A stretch of DNA of 8,294 nucleotides, from NCBI GenBank assembly GCA_023475455.1, contig JAMCVR010000225.1:1-8294 (forward strand). Reading direction: 5' to 3'. Below, in pieces: positions 1 through 7,096 of the stretch. Under the pieces are notes generated by a model that was not told where the DNA came from, searched no databases, and saw nothing but the letters and a program-made list of their open reading frames with translations. Within the stretch, counting starts at the first letter, position 1, and every line of letters begins with the position of its first letter. Source of the DNA: Thermoplasmatota archaeon. Lineage in GTDB: Bacteria; Pseudomonadota; Gammaproteobacteria; Burkholderiales; Thiobacillaceae. Both the position numbers and the translations under genes were made by a program.

Positions 1-37
1 GCTCCGCCGTCAATCGCCGAAATTCTTCCGCTTTCAT
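1..37 (-). CDS. 5' end of a gene running out of the window (unidentified; possibly trpE)
   Basis: Reading the minus strand from an ATG at 37 gives 12 open codons, MKAEEFRRLTAE, before the window ends. An AGG lies about 8 bases and an AGGA about 13 bases upstream of the ATG, a plausible but not strong ribosome binding site. The gene is divergent from thiE. Twelve residues cannot identify a family. From memory, the spacing of Glu-Phe and Leu resembles the start of betaproteobacterial anthranilate synthase component I (TrpE), but this is only a guess. The sequence beyond base 1 would settle it. Confidence 0.45.
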   Translation of the reverse strand, partial: MKAEEFRRLTAE

Positions 38-119
38 CGAGACACCTATCCTGTTGATTCAACTGAACTTAGAATAGAACAATATTTAACAGTGACATAG
101 CCTTTTTTAAAGTCCCGCC
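38..119. promoter_or_regulatory. Divergent intergenic region, probable promoters for thiE and the leftward gene
   Basis: This 82-base AT-rich spacer stands out from its GC-rich surroundings and must hold the start signals of both divergent genes. Candidate elements are weak. On the plus strand TTGATT (54-59) is followed after 15 bases by TAGAAC (75-80). On the minus strand there is a TATTCT (complement of 71-76) with an ATGTCA 16 bases upstream. GTTGATTCAAC (53-63) is a perfect short palindrome that could be an operator, although its size makes chance likely. No Shine-Dalgarno stands out before thiE. I see no thi-box or TPP riboswitch. Confidence 0.35.
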
Positions 120-755
120 ATGCCTGATTTTCCGGGTGGCATCTATGCCATCACCCCCGAAACCGCCGACACCGAACGCCTGTTGACGCAGGTCGAAGCG
201 GCGCTGGCGGGCGGCGTGGCCGCGGTGCAGTACCGCGACAAGTCGGACGACGTCGCGCGCCGCCACGAACAGGCGAGCGAACTGGCCGCGCTGTGCCGCC
301 GCTTCAGGGTGCCGCTGATCGTCAACGACGACCTGCGGCTGGCCGATTTGTGCGACGCCGACGGCGTGCACCTGGGGCGCGACGACGGCAGCCTGCGCGA
401 GGCGCGCCTCATCCTCGGCCCCAAGAAATTCATCGGCGCCTCGTGCTACCGGAGCCTCGAACTGGCCCAGACGGCGCAGGCGGCCGGCGCCGACTATGTG
501 GCCTTCGGCAGCTTCTTCGCGTCGCCGACCAAGCCGGCCGCGCCGCGCGCCGATCTCGACCTGCTGCGCGGCGCCGCGCGAACGCTGCGGGTGCCGATCG
601 TCGCCATCGGCGGCATCACGCTGGCCAACGCGCCGCCGCTGCTGGATGCCGGCGCCGACAGCCTCGCCGTGCTGTCGGCCCTGTTCGACGCCCCCGACAT
701 CCGCGCCGCCGCGCACGCCCTCAATCAATTATTTGAAACGGAATCCGAACAATGA
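120..755 (+). CDS. thiE: Thiamine phosphate synthase ThiE
   Basis: This 211-residue cytoplasmic TIM-barrel enzyme joins hydroxymethylpyrimidine diphosphate and thiazole phosphate carboxylate to give thiamine phosphate. The length is normal for ThiE. Visible family motifs in order are QYRDK (37-41, pyrimidine diphosphate binding), VNDD (68-71, with the Asp expected to bind Mg2+), DGVHLGRDD (81-89), IGASCY (105-110), the [11 protein letters not shown]...SPTK segment (123-138), IGGI (163-166, phosphate binding) and [12 protein letters not shown] (178-189). The ATG at 120 is chosen because the first beta strand (GGIYAIT, 6-12) follows at once, as in the family. It has no clear ribosome binding site. 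The stop overlaps the hemL start (ATGA), so the two are probably co-transcribed and translationally coupled. No other thiamine gene lies in the window. Confidence 0.95.
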   Translation: MPDFPGGIYAITPETADTERLLTQVEAALAGGVAAVQYRDKSDDVARRHEQASELAALCRRFRVPLIVNDDLRLADLCDADGVHLGRDDGSLREARLILGPKKFIGASCYRSLELAQTAQAAGADYVAFGSFFASPTKPAAPRADLDLLRGAARTLRVPIVAIGGITLANAPPLLDAGADSLAVLSALFDAPDIRAAAHALNQLFETESEQ

Positions 756-2029
756 CCCGCAACGAACAACTTTTCGAACAATCGCAAAAAGTCATCCCCG
801 GCGGGGTGAATTCGCCGGTGCGCGCCTTCAGGAGCGTCGGCGGCACCCCGGTGTTCTTCAGCCGCGCCAAGGGCTCGCGCGTGTGGGACGCCGACGGCCG
901 CGAATACATCGACTACGTCGGCTCGTGGGGCCCGGCGATCCTCGGCCACGCCCATCCCGGCACGGTGAAGGCGGTGCAGGACGCCGCCGCCAACGGCCTG
1001 TCGTTCGGCGCGCCATCCGAGGCCGAACTCACCATCGCGCGGCGCATCATCGAGCTCGTGCCGAGCATCGAAAAGGTCCGGCTGGTGTCGTCCGGCACCG
1101 AGGCGACGATGAGCGCGATCCGTCTCGCAAGGGGATTCACGGGACGCAGCAAGTTCATCAAGTTCGAGGGCTGCTACCACGGCCACGCCGATTTCCTGCT
1201 GGTGAAGGCCGGCTCCGGCGCGCTCACCTTCGGCAACCCGACCTCGGCCGGGGTGCCGCCCGAAGTCGCGGCGCAGACGATCGTGCTCGACTACAACGAC
1301 GTCGTAGGCCTTACGCGCACCTTCGCCGAGATCGGCAACGAAATCGCCTGCATCATCGTCGAGCCCTTCGCCGGCAACATGAACCTGGTCAAGCCGACCA
1401 CCGAATTCATGGCGGCGATGCGCCGGCTGTGCGACCAGCATGGCGCGCTGCTGATTTTCGACGAGGTGATGACCGGTTTCCGCGTCGACCTCGGTTGCGC
1501 GCAGAAACTGCTCGGCATCCGCCCCGACCTCACCACGCTGGGCAAGGTGATCGGCGGCGGCATGCCGGTGGGCGCCTTCGGCGGCCGCACCGACGTGATG
1601 GACGCGCTGGCGCCGGTCGGGCCGGTGTACCAGGCCGGCACGCTGTCGGGCAACCCGGTGGCGGTGGCGGCGGGGCTGGCGACGCTGGATGCGATCAGCG
1701 AGCCGGGCTTCCACGCGAGTCTCGCCGCCCGCACCGAGCGGCTGGTCAAGGGCCTGACAGCCGCCGCCGCCGAGGCCGGCGTCACTTTCTGCGCCGATTC
1801 GGTCGGCGGCATGTTCGGCCTCTATTTCGCACACACGCCGCCCACGAGCTTTGCCGAAGTGATGCAGTGCGACAAGGAGAAATTCAACCGTTTCTTCCAC
1901 GCCATGCTCGATCGCGGCATCTATCTCGCGCCCTCCGCGTATGAAGCCGGCTTCGTCTCGGCCGCGCACAGCGACGCCGACATCGACGCCACGATCAGCG
2001 CGGCGCGTGACGTGTTTGGAAAGTTATAA
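752..2029 (+). CDS. hemL: Glutamate-1-semialdehyde 2,1-aminomutase HemL
   Basis: This PLP-dependent class III aminotransferase-fold enzyme converts glutamate-1-semialdehyde to 5-aminolevulinate, the C5-pathway entry to heme and other tetrapyrroles. It has 425 residues, the usual length. The N-terminus has [11 protein letters not shown] (16-26). SSGTEA (113-118) is the cofactor phosphate-binding loop, FDEVMTGFR (236-244) holds the Asp that contacts the pyridine nitrogen, and [17 protein letters not shown] (262-278) carries the Schiff-base lysine K265, the same number as in E. coli. GTLSGNP (296-302) and the C-terminal [17 protein letters not shown] (391-407) are also family signatures. The gene is complete with no sign of damage. 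Its start lies inside the thiE stop, with only a weak purine stretch (ACGGA) upstream, so coupling to thiE translation is likely. A palindromic repeat begins 7 bases after its stop. Confidence 0.97.
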   Translation: MTRNEQLFEQSQKVIPGGVNSPVRAFRSVGGTPVFFSRAKGSRVWDADGREYIDYVGSWGPAILGHAHPGTVKAVQDAAANGLSFGAPSEAELTIARRIIELVPSIEKVRLVSSGTEATMSAIRLARGFTGRSKFIKFEGCYHGHADFLLVKAGSGALTFGNPTSAGVPPEVAAQTIVLDYNDVVGLTRTFAEIGNEIACIIVEPFAGNMNLVKPTTEFMAAMRRLCDQHGALLIFDEVMTGFRVDLGCAQKLLGIRPDLTTLGKVIGGGMPVGAFGGRTDVMDALAPVGPVYQAGTLSGNPVAVAAGLATLDAISEPGFHASLAARTERLVKGLTAAAAEAGVTFCADSVGGMFGLYFAHTPPTSFAEVMQCDKEKFNRFFHAMLDRGIYLAPSAYEAGFVSAAHSDADIDATISAARDVFGKL

Positions 2030-2036
2030 ACCATTA

Positions 2037-2102
2037 ACCACAGAGGCACGGAGACACAGAGAACTGCATTTGTTTTTCTCCGTGCCTCTGTGTCTCTGTG
2101 GT
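2037..2102. repeat. Large palindrome built from 8-base units, hemL/dsrS spacer
   Basis: The arms 2037-2063 and 2076-2102 form a 27-base inverted repeat with 4 mismatches around a 12-base loop. Each arm consists of three 8-base units. The left arm reads CACAGAGG, CACGGAGA, CACAGAGA (2039-2062). The complement of the right arm (2077-2100) reads CACAGAGA, CACAGAGG, CACGGAGA, the same units rotated by one. A second, shifted pairing is therefore possible: 2039-2054 with 2077-2092, a perfect 16-bp stem. From general knowledge, elements of the type CACAGAGGCAC(A/G)GAGACACAG are dispersed in many proteobacterial genomes. There is no T-tract after it on either strand, so it is not a classical intrinsic terminator, though it may still protect the hemL mRNA 3' end. 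Confidence 0.85.
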
Positions 2103-2112
2103 AAAAAACTGA

Positions 2113-3180
2113 ATGAACGACGAACTCTCACCCGAGGACGAATTGCGCCTCAACGTCCTCTTCAACACCGAGCTCAAGGCGGTCCGCATCGACGAATCGA
2201 ACATGACGCTGTGGGCGTTGACGCCGCAGGGCGAGGCCAGCGTGCCGCTGAAGCCCAACGAGCGTTCCGACCGTTACCTGAAGCGGGTGCGCGAGTTGCT
2301 GTCCGGCCACGCGCTGGGCTCGCCCGGCGGCTACCCGGTGCACCTGACGCGCTGGACGCGGCAGTCGCAGGCCGGGCTCTCCACCCAGCATCTGGCAAAG
2401 CTGCTGCTGATCGCCGAGGAGGAGGCGGTGGTCGCGGTGGCGCACTCGCCCGCGCTCACCGACGAGCTGGCGCGCTACGCCTGGTGGTGCATGCCGACCA
2501 TCGAGAACGCGCGGCTGATGCTGACGCGCGACGTGGTGTGCCGGGGCAGCATGGGCCGCACGCTGGCCGAATTCCTGATCGAGCACCTGGCTTTCCTGCA
2601 CGAAGACGATGTCGGCATTCTCGATACCGTCGCGGTGATGCTGGTCTCGGGCGTGCTCAGCGACGCCGAGCGCCTGTCGATCTGGAAACGCGGCACCAGC
2701 CGCAATTCGTATTACGTCGCCTTCCTCGAACTGCAGCCCGACACGCTGCCCAACCCGCGTGCCGCGCGGGCCGATCACGCGAGTGTGCCGCAACGGGTCG
2801 GCAACCCTTACAGCCTGATGCTGCAGAAAGCGCTGTCGGGGCAGGGGCAGACTTTCATCGCCACCACCGCGACCATCCTCGAACGGCCGGAAATCCAGGA
2901 AGTGGTGAACCACACGCTGAACGCGCTGGCACAGTGGTGCGCGCCCTTGCGTCAGGCCGACGAGGCGACGCGCAACGCCGCGCGCACCGCGCTCCTTGCC
3001 GCCGCGCCGAAATTTGAAGCGGACTGCGACGCGCTGGACGCGCTGTCCGCGGTGGATGCCGATACCGTTCGCCCGATCTTCCTCAAGACCACCGCGATCG
3101 GCTCGCTGATGCGGCGCAAGATTCAGCCCATCGTCACGCCGCTGCTCGACGCGATCGCGGGTTTACGGCGTCAGCCGTAA
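2113..3180 (+). CDS. dsrS: Conserved protein resembling DsrS of sulfur-oxidising bacteria
   Basis: This is a complete 355-residue soluble protein with no signal peptide, membrane segment or catalytic motif that I can name. Its pattern matches my recollection of DsrS, a cytoplasmic protein of Allochromatium vinosum, Thiobacillus and relatives that is linked to the dissimilatory sulfur oxidation (dsr) genes. Matching parts are an acidic N-terminus (SPEDELRLNVL, 6-16), RIDESNMTLWAL (25-36), LLSGHALGSPGGYPVHLTRW (62-81), EAVVAVAHSPALTDELAR (104-121), GSMGRTLAEFLIEHL (145-159) and the following alanine-rich helices. The name needs a database search. The ATG at 2113 lies 10 bases after the palindrome, with no Shine-Dalgarno between, so initiation may be poor or coupled to hemL. 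The last 35 codons are copied at 4691-4797. The stop is 16 bp from the convergent truncated dsbD. Confidence 0.85.
   Translation: MNDELSPEDELRLNVLFNTELKAVRIDESNMTLWALTPQGEASVPLKPNERSDRYLKRVRELLSGHALGSPGGYPVHLTRWTRQSQAGLSTQHLAKLLLIAEEEAVVAVAHSPALTDELARYAWWCMPTIENARLMLTRDVVCRGSMGRTLAEFLIEHLAFLHEDDVGILDTVAVMLVSGVLSDAERLSIWKRGTSRNSYYVAFLELQPDTLPNPRAARADHASVPQRVGNPYSLMLQKALSGQGQTFIATTATILERPEIQEVVNHTLNALAQWCAPLRQADEATRNAARTALLAAAPKFEADCDALDALSAVDADTVRPIFLKTTAIGSLMRRKIQPIVTPLLDAIAGLRRQP
3163..3180. repeat. Short hairpin over the dsrS stop codon
   Basis: TTACGGC, a 4-base loop GTCA, then GCCGTAA form a perfect 7-bp stem whose right arm contains the TAA stop. It lies in the 3' ends between convergent dsrS and dsbD and could act as a modest bidirectional mRNA end or stabiliser. 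No T-run follows on either strand. It is copied at 4780-4797. Confidence 0.5.
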
Positions 3181-3196
3181 GCCCGGCCCGGAGAAA

Positions 3197-4690
3197 TCAC
3201 TTCCCCAGCGCGCCATCGAGGCTGGCGAGGAATTTGTCGGGTTTCTCGAACCCGATCACCTTGTAGTCCGACTGCACGCCGGCGCTGTTCCAGAAGACCA
3301 GTCCGGGCGGGCCGAACAGGTTGAAGCGCTTCAACAACGCCTTGTCGGCCTCGCTGTTGGCGGTGACGTCGGCCTTCAGCAGCACCACGTTCCGCAGGCG
3401 TGCCCGCACCCGCGCATCGCTGAAGGTGAAGGTTTCCATTTCCTTGCACGACACGCACCAGTCGGCATAGAAGTCGAGCATCACGGCGCGGCCGTCGGCC
3501 TTGGCCGCAACCAGGCGGGCGTCGAGCTCGGCCACGTCCTTGACCTTCTCGAACGCCAGACCCTTCTGCTCGGCCGCCATCGCCACGCCGCCGGCGCCGC
3601 TCTTGAATACGTCGAGCGGCTGCAGCAGATTGCGGCTGCCCGCCAGCATGCCGAGCAGGATCGCCAGGCCGCCGATCAGCAGCACCACGCCGAGCCCCTT
3701 CCACAGCCGCGACCAGCCGGTTGCGTGGGCCGGCAGCGGGTCGAGCGCGTGGAGGTAGATCGCCGAGGCGATCAGCAGCAGCGCCCACAGCAGCATGCCG
3801 ACCCAGCCAGGCACGACCGGCGAGATCAGGTAGATGGCAATCGCCAGCATCATCACGCCGAAGAAATACTTCACCGCGTTCATCCAGCCGCCGGCGCGCG
3901 GCAACAAGGCGCCGGCCGACAGGCCCACCAGCAGCAGCGGCACCCCCATGCCGAGCGCCAGCACGAACAGCGCCACGCCGCCGAGCACGGTGTTGCCGGT
4001 CTGCGCGATGAAGGCGAGCGCGGCGGCCAGCGGCGGCGCCACGCAGGGGCCGACGATGACGGCGGAGAACACGCCCATGACGAAGACGCCGGCGAAGTGG
4101 CCGCCCTTCATCTTGTTGGCGCGCTCGGAAAACTTGCTCTGCAGGGCGCTGGGCAATTGCAGCTCGAAGAAACCGAACATCGACAGCGCCAGCAGCACGA
4201 AAATGCCCGCGCCGACGCCGAGCGCCCACGGGTTCTGCAGCGCGTTCGACAGCAGGGTGCCAGACAGCGCCGCCGCCACCCCGGCCAGCGCATAGGTGAT
4301 CGCCATGCCCAGCACGTAGGCGAGCGACAGCAGGAAGCCGCTGGTCTTGGTCAGCTGCCGGTTCTGCCCGGCGATGATGCCCGACAGGATGGGGATCATC
4401 GGGAACACGCAGGGGGTGAGCGCCAGCAGCAGGCCGAAGCCGAAGAAGGTGGCGACCACCGGCCAGAAGCTGCCGCCTTTCAGCACGCGCTCGATGCGGG
4501 ACGTATCGGATTCGCCGGCGGGTTCGGCCGGCGAATCCGCGCTGGCCGCAGCCACTGTCGCCGCCACCTCGCCTCCACCCGAAACCAGGGAAAACTCGCG
4601 CTTGATCGGCGGATAGCAGACGCCGACCGCCTCGTTGCAGCCCTGCCAGGTCGCTTCCAGCACCAGCCGTTCGCCGGCGGCAAGCGCGCG
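3197..4690 (-). pseudogene. 5'-truncated second copy of dsbD ('dsbD)
   Basis: This partial copy encodes residues 264-760 of the complete DsbD at 4814-7096, identical over that span. It keeps the end of the second alpha domain with its two cysteines, the whole eight-helix beta domain and the thioredoxin-like gamma domain with WCVSC. It lacks the signal peptide, the first alpha domain and most of the second. Upstream the frame continues only three codons past the junction to a TGA at 4700-4702. The only start I can offer is a GTG at 4663 (Val273 of the full protein, giving 488 residues), which has no Shine-Dalgarno. It lies downstream of the intact dsbD on the same strand and could be reached by read-through. 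I judge it a non-functional by-product of the tandem duplication, or an assembly artefact. Confidence 0.88.
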
Positions 4691-4797
4691 CGATCTTCCT
4701 CAAGACCACCGCGATCGGCTCGCTGATGCGGCGCAAGATTCAGCCCATCGTCACGCCGCTGCTCGACGCGATCGCGGGTTTACGGCGTCAGCCGTAA
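4691..4797 (+). pseudogene. Orphan 3' fragment of the DsrS-like gene
   Basis: These 107 bases repeat 3074-3180, the last 35 codons and stop of the DsrS-like gene. They are without promoter, start or upstream reading frame and sit between the two dsbD copies. The fragment is antisense to any dsbD read-through transcript. It also brings a second copy of the stop-codon hairpin. Confidence 0.9.
4780..4797. repeat. Second copy of the stop-codon hairpin
   Basis: This is the same 7-bp stem and GTCA loop as at 3163-3180, carried along by the duplication. It ends 16 bases from the dsbD stop, so it lies just after the 3' end of the intact dsbD message. Confidence 0.5.
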
Positions 4798-4813
4798 GCC
4801 CGGCCCGGAGAAA

Positions 4814-7096
4814 TCACTTCCCCAGCGCGCCATCGAGGCTGGCGAGGAATTTGTCGGGTTTCTCGAACCCGATCACCTTGTAGTCCGACTGCACGCCGGC
4901 GCTGTTCCAGAAGACCAGTCCGGGCGGGCCGAACAGGTTGAAGCGCTTCAACAACGCCTTGTCGGCCTCGCTGTTGGCGGTGACGTCGGCCTTCAGCAGC
5001 ACCACGTTCCGCAGGCGTGCCCGCACCCGCGCATCGCTGAAGGTGAAGGTTTCCATTTCCTTGCACGACACGCACCAGTCGGCATAGAAGTCGAGCATCA
5101 CGGCGCGGCCGTCGGCCTTGGCCGCAACCAGGCGGGCGTCGAGCTCGGCCACGTCCTTGACCTTCTCGAACGCCAGACCCTTCTGCTCGGCCGCCATCGC
5201 CACGCCGCCGGCGCCGCTCTTGAATACGTCGAGCGGCTGCAGCAGATTGCGGCTGCCCGCCAGCATGCCGAGCAGGATCGCCAGGCCGCCGATCAGCAGC
5301 ACCACGCCGAGCCCCTTCCACAGCCGCGACCAGCCGGTTGCGTGGGCCGGCAGCGGGTCGAGCGCGTGGAGGTAGATCGCCGAGGCGATCAGCAGCAGCG
5401 CCCACAGCAGCATGCCGACCCAGCCAGGCACGACCGGCGAGATCAGGTAGATGGCAATCGCCAGCATCATCACGCCGAAGAAATACTTCACCGCGTTCAT
5501 CCAGCCGCCGGCGCGCGGCAACAAGGCGCCGGCCGACAGGCCCACCAGCAGCAGCGGCACCCCCATGCCGAGCGCCAGCACGAACAGCGCCACGCCGCCG
5601 AGCACGGTGTTGCCGGTCTGCGCGATGAAGGCGAGCGCGGCGGCCAGCGGCGGCGCCACGCAGGGGCCGACGATGACGGCGGAGAACACGCCCATGACGA
5701 AGACGCCGGCGAAGTGGCCGCCCTTCATCTTGTTGGCGCGCTCGGAAAACTTGCTCTGCAGGGCGCTGGGCAATTGCAGCTCGAAGAAACCGAACATCGA
5801 CAGCGCCAGCAGCACGAAAATGCCCGCGCCGACGCCGAGCGCCCACGGGTTCTGCAGCGCGTTCGACAGCAGGGTGCCAGACAGCGCCGCCGCCACCCCG
5901 GCCAGCGCATAGGTGATCGCCATGCCCAGCACGTAGGCGAGCGACAGCAGGAAGCCGCTGGTCTTGGTCAGCTGCCGGTTCTGCCCGGCGATGATGCCCG
6001 ACAGGATGGGGATCATCGGGAACACGCAGGGGGTGAGCGCCAGCAGCAGGCCGAAGCCGAAGAAGGTGGCGACCACCGGCCAGAAGCTGCCGCCTTTCAG
6101 CACGCGCTCGATGCGGGACGTATCGGATTCGCCGGCGGGTTCGGCCGGCGAATCCGCGCTGGCCGCAGCCACTGTCGCCGCCACCTCGCCTCCACCCGAA
6201 ACCAGGGAAAACTCGCGCTTGATCGGCGGATAGCAGACGCCGACCGCCTCGTTGCAGCCCTGCCAGGTCGCTTCCAGCACCAGCCGTTCGCCGGCGGCAA
6301 GCGCGCGCGACAGGGTCACGCCGGCGGCAATATTCTGGTGGTACACCTCGGTGCGACCGAAGGTCGGATCCTCCTTGACGTCGCCCGCCGGCGTGTCGAC
6401 GCGCGCCACCTTGACGTCGGCGGGCGACTTGACGACATAGGCGAGCTTGTCGCGATACAGATAGGTGTCGGGCGTCAGCGTGTAATCGAACTTGACCGTC
6501 TGCGCATCCGGCATGGCGGCAGTGACGAGGAAGGCCTCGTCCGGCGGCAGCAGCTTCGGCATGCCGGCATCGCCGGCCAGGCTGCGCAGGCCATCCAGTG
6601 CGGATGCGGATGAAACGGGCGCAGCGGCTGCGGGCGCGGCCACGGCGGCAGCCACCTCCTCCGGCAGCTTGATCGACACGCTCGTTTCCTGCGGGGTGTA
6701 GCACAGCCCGGCGTCGGCGCAGCCCTGCGAAACGGTTTTCAGCGTGACCGACGTCGCGCCTGCGGTGCGCTGGATCGGCAGCGCGATGCGCACGTCCTTG
6801 CGGTAGGTTTCGACCCTGCCGAAAAATTCGTCGTCCTTCACCTTGCCGGCCGGCAGCCGCGGCGTGCCGAGCGTGGCGCCAACCACCTCGAACCTGAACT
6901 TGTCGCGGTACATGTAATAGCCGTCGGCAATCTGCCAGCGCGCCTCCAGCGTGTTGGCGTCGAGCGCGCGCGCCGAAAACTTGAAGGCGACTTCGGGGTC
7001 GAGAAATTCTTCGGCGTGAACCACTGGAAAGTGTGCCAGCGCGCCCCAAAGTACGGGCAATGCGCCGAGCAGACGAATCCATTTATTCTTCATCAT
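4814..7096 (-). CDS. dsbD: Protein-disulfide reductase DsbD with two alpha domains
   Basis: This inner-membrane protein carries electrons from cytoplasmic thioredoxin to periplasmic disulfide isomerases and cytochrome c maturation. It has 760 residues, well above the roughly 565 of E. coli DsbD. A signal peptide (1 to about 28, VHA/EE) is followed by alpha domain 1 (about 30-145; YRDK 63-66; C126 and C132 in QGCADAGLCY), an Ala/Pro linker, alpha domain 2 (about 180-300; YRDK 214-217; C281 and C288) and a membrane beta domain of about eight helices (338-613) with C357 in LTPCVFP and C479 in GPCVAPP. The thioredoxin-like gamma domain (about 640-760) has WCVSC (C675, C678). Of two adjacent ATGs the first fits a GGAG better. 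It overlaps the cutA end by 14 bp, so cutA-dsbD is probably one operon. Codons 264-760 are duplicated at 3197-4690. Confidence 0.96.
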   Translation of the reverse strand: MMKNKWIRLLGALPVLWGALAHFPVVHAEEFLDPEVAFKFSARALDANTLEARWQIADGYYMYRDKFRFEVVGATLGTPRLPAGKVKDDEFFGRVETYRKDVRIALPIQRTAGATSVTLKTVSQGCADAGLCYTPQETSVSIKLPEEVAAAVAAPAAAAPVSSASALDGLRSLAGDAGMPKLLPPDEAFLVTAAMPDAQTVKFDYTLTPDTYLYRDKLAYVVKSPADVKVARVDTPAGDVKEDPTFGRTEVYHQNIAAGVTLSRALAAGERLVLEATWQGCNEAVGVCYPPIKREFSLVSGGGEVAATVAAASADSPAEPAGESDTSRIERVLKGGSFWPVVATFFGFGLLLALTPCVFPMIPILSGIIAGQNRQLTKTSGFLLSLAYVLGMAITYALAGVAAALSGTLLSNALQNPWALGVGAGIFVLLALSMFGFFELQLPSALQSKFSERANKMKGGHFAGVFVMGVFSAVIVGPCVAPPLAAALAFIAQTGNTVLGGVALFVLALGMGVPLLLVGLSAGALLPRAGGWMNAVKYFFGVMMLAIAIYLISPVVPGWVGMLLWALLLIASAIYLHALDPLPAHATGWSRLWKGLGVVLLIGGLAILLGMLAGSRNLLQPLDVFKSGAGGVAMAAEQKGLAFEKVKDVAELDARLVAAKADGRAVMLDFYADWCVSCKEMETFTFSDARVRARLRNVVLLKADVTANSEADKALLKRFNLFGPPGLVFWNSAGVQSDYKVIGFEKPDKFLASLDGALGK

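Larger units (their letters stand above)
3074..4690. repeat. Tandem duplication, unit 1 (1617 bp)
   Basis: This is the first unit of a head-to-tail direct repeat with a constant offset of 1617 bases. It spans the last 107 bases of the DsrS-like gene, the convergent gap and codons 264-760 plus stop of dsbD. Everywhere I compared the units, by nucleotide lines and by translation in several frames, they were identical. The left border is set by C3073 against G4690; the sequences agree from 3074/4691 onwards. No insertion-sequence ends, inverted terminal repeats or target duplications flank it. Offset 1617 is 3 x 539, so codon register is kept. Confidence 0.93.
4691..6307. repeat. Tandem duplication, unit 2 (1617 bp)
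   Basis: This is the second unit, directly abutting the first. At the novel join (4690/4691) dsbD sequence passes straight into dsrS sequence. The trinucleotide CGA stands at 3074-3076, 4691-4693 and 6308-6310, so the join has 3 bp of exact microhomology (6 of 7 bases match if 3070-3076 is aligned with 4687-4693). Beyond it, T4694 and C6311 differ. The unit contains most of the intact dsbD reading frame. Confidence 0.93.

Noticed and set aside
38..119. TPP riboswitch upstream of thiE
   Set aside because: The spacer is only 82 bases, AT-rich, and has no CTGAGA-type thi-box core or matching helices.
725..1969. 414-codon minus-strand ORF antisense to hemL
   Set aside because: It is a shadow of the hemL codon pattern, with no start signals and no recognisable motif.
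2037..2102. Classical intrinsic terminator after hemL
   Set aside because: The stem is large, but no T-run follows on the plus strand (TAAAAAACTG instead) or on the minus strand.
3171..4736. 521-codon minus-strand ORF crossing the duplication join, as a dsrS/dsbD fusion
   Set aside because: It is not in the dsbD frame. The true dsbD frame meets a TGA at 4700-4702, three codons past the join, so no fusion protein is formed.
3074..6307. Composite transposon or integron-like unit
   Set aside because: No transposase, terminal inverted repeats, attachment site or target duplications are found; the borders fall inside ordinary coding sequence.
5342..6613. 423-codon plus-strand ORF antisense to dsbD
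   Set aside because: Its Gln/Arg/His/Glu-rich composition with no domain signature is expected from the complement of GC-rich coding DNA. The same shadow appears in the truncated copy.
4788..7082. Long minus-strand ORF (about 764 codons) overlapping dsbD in another frame
   Set aside because: Its translation is Arg/Ala/Gly-rich low-complexity sequence typical of a GC-rich frame shadow, while the dsbD frame has full family motifs.
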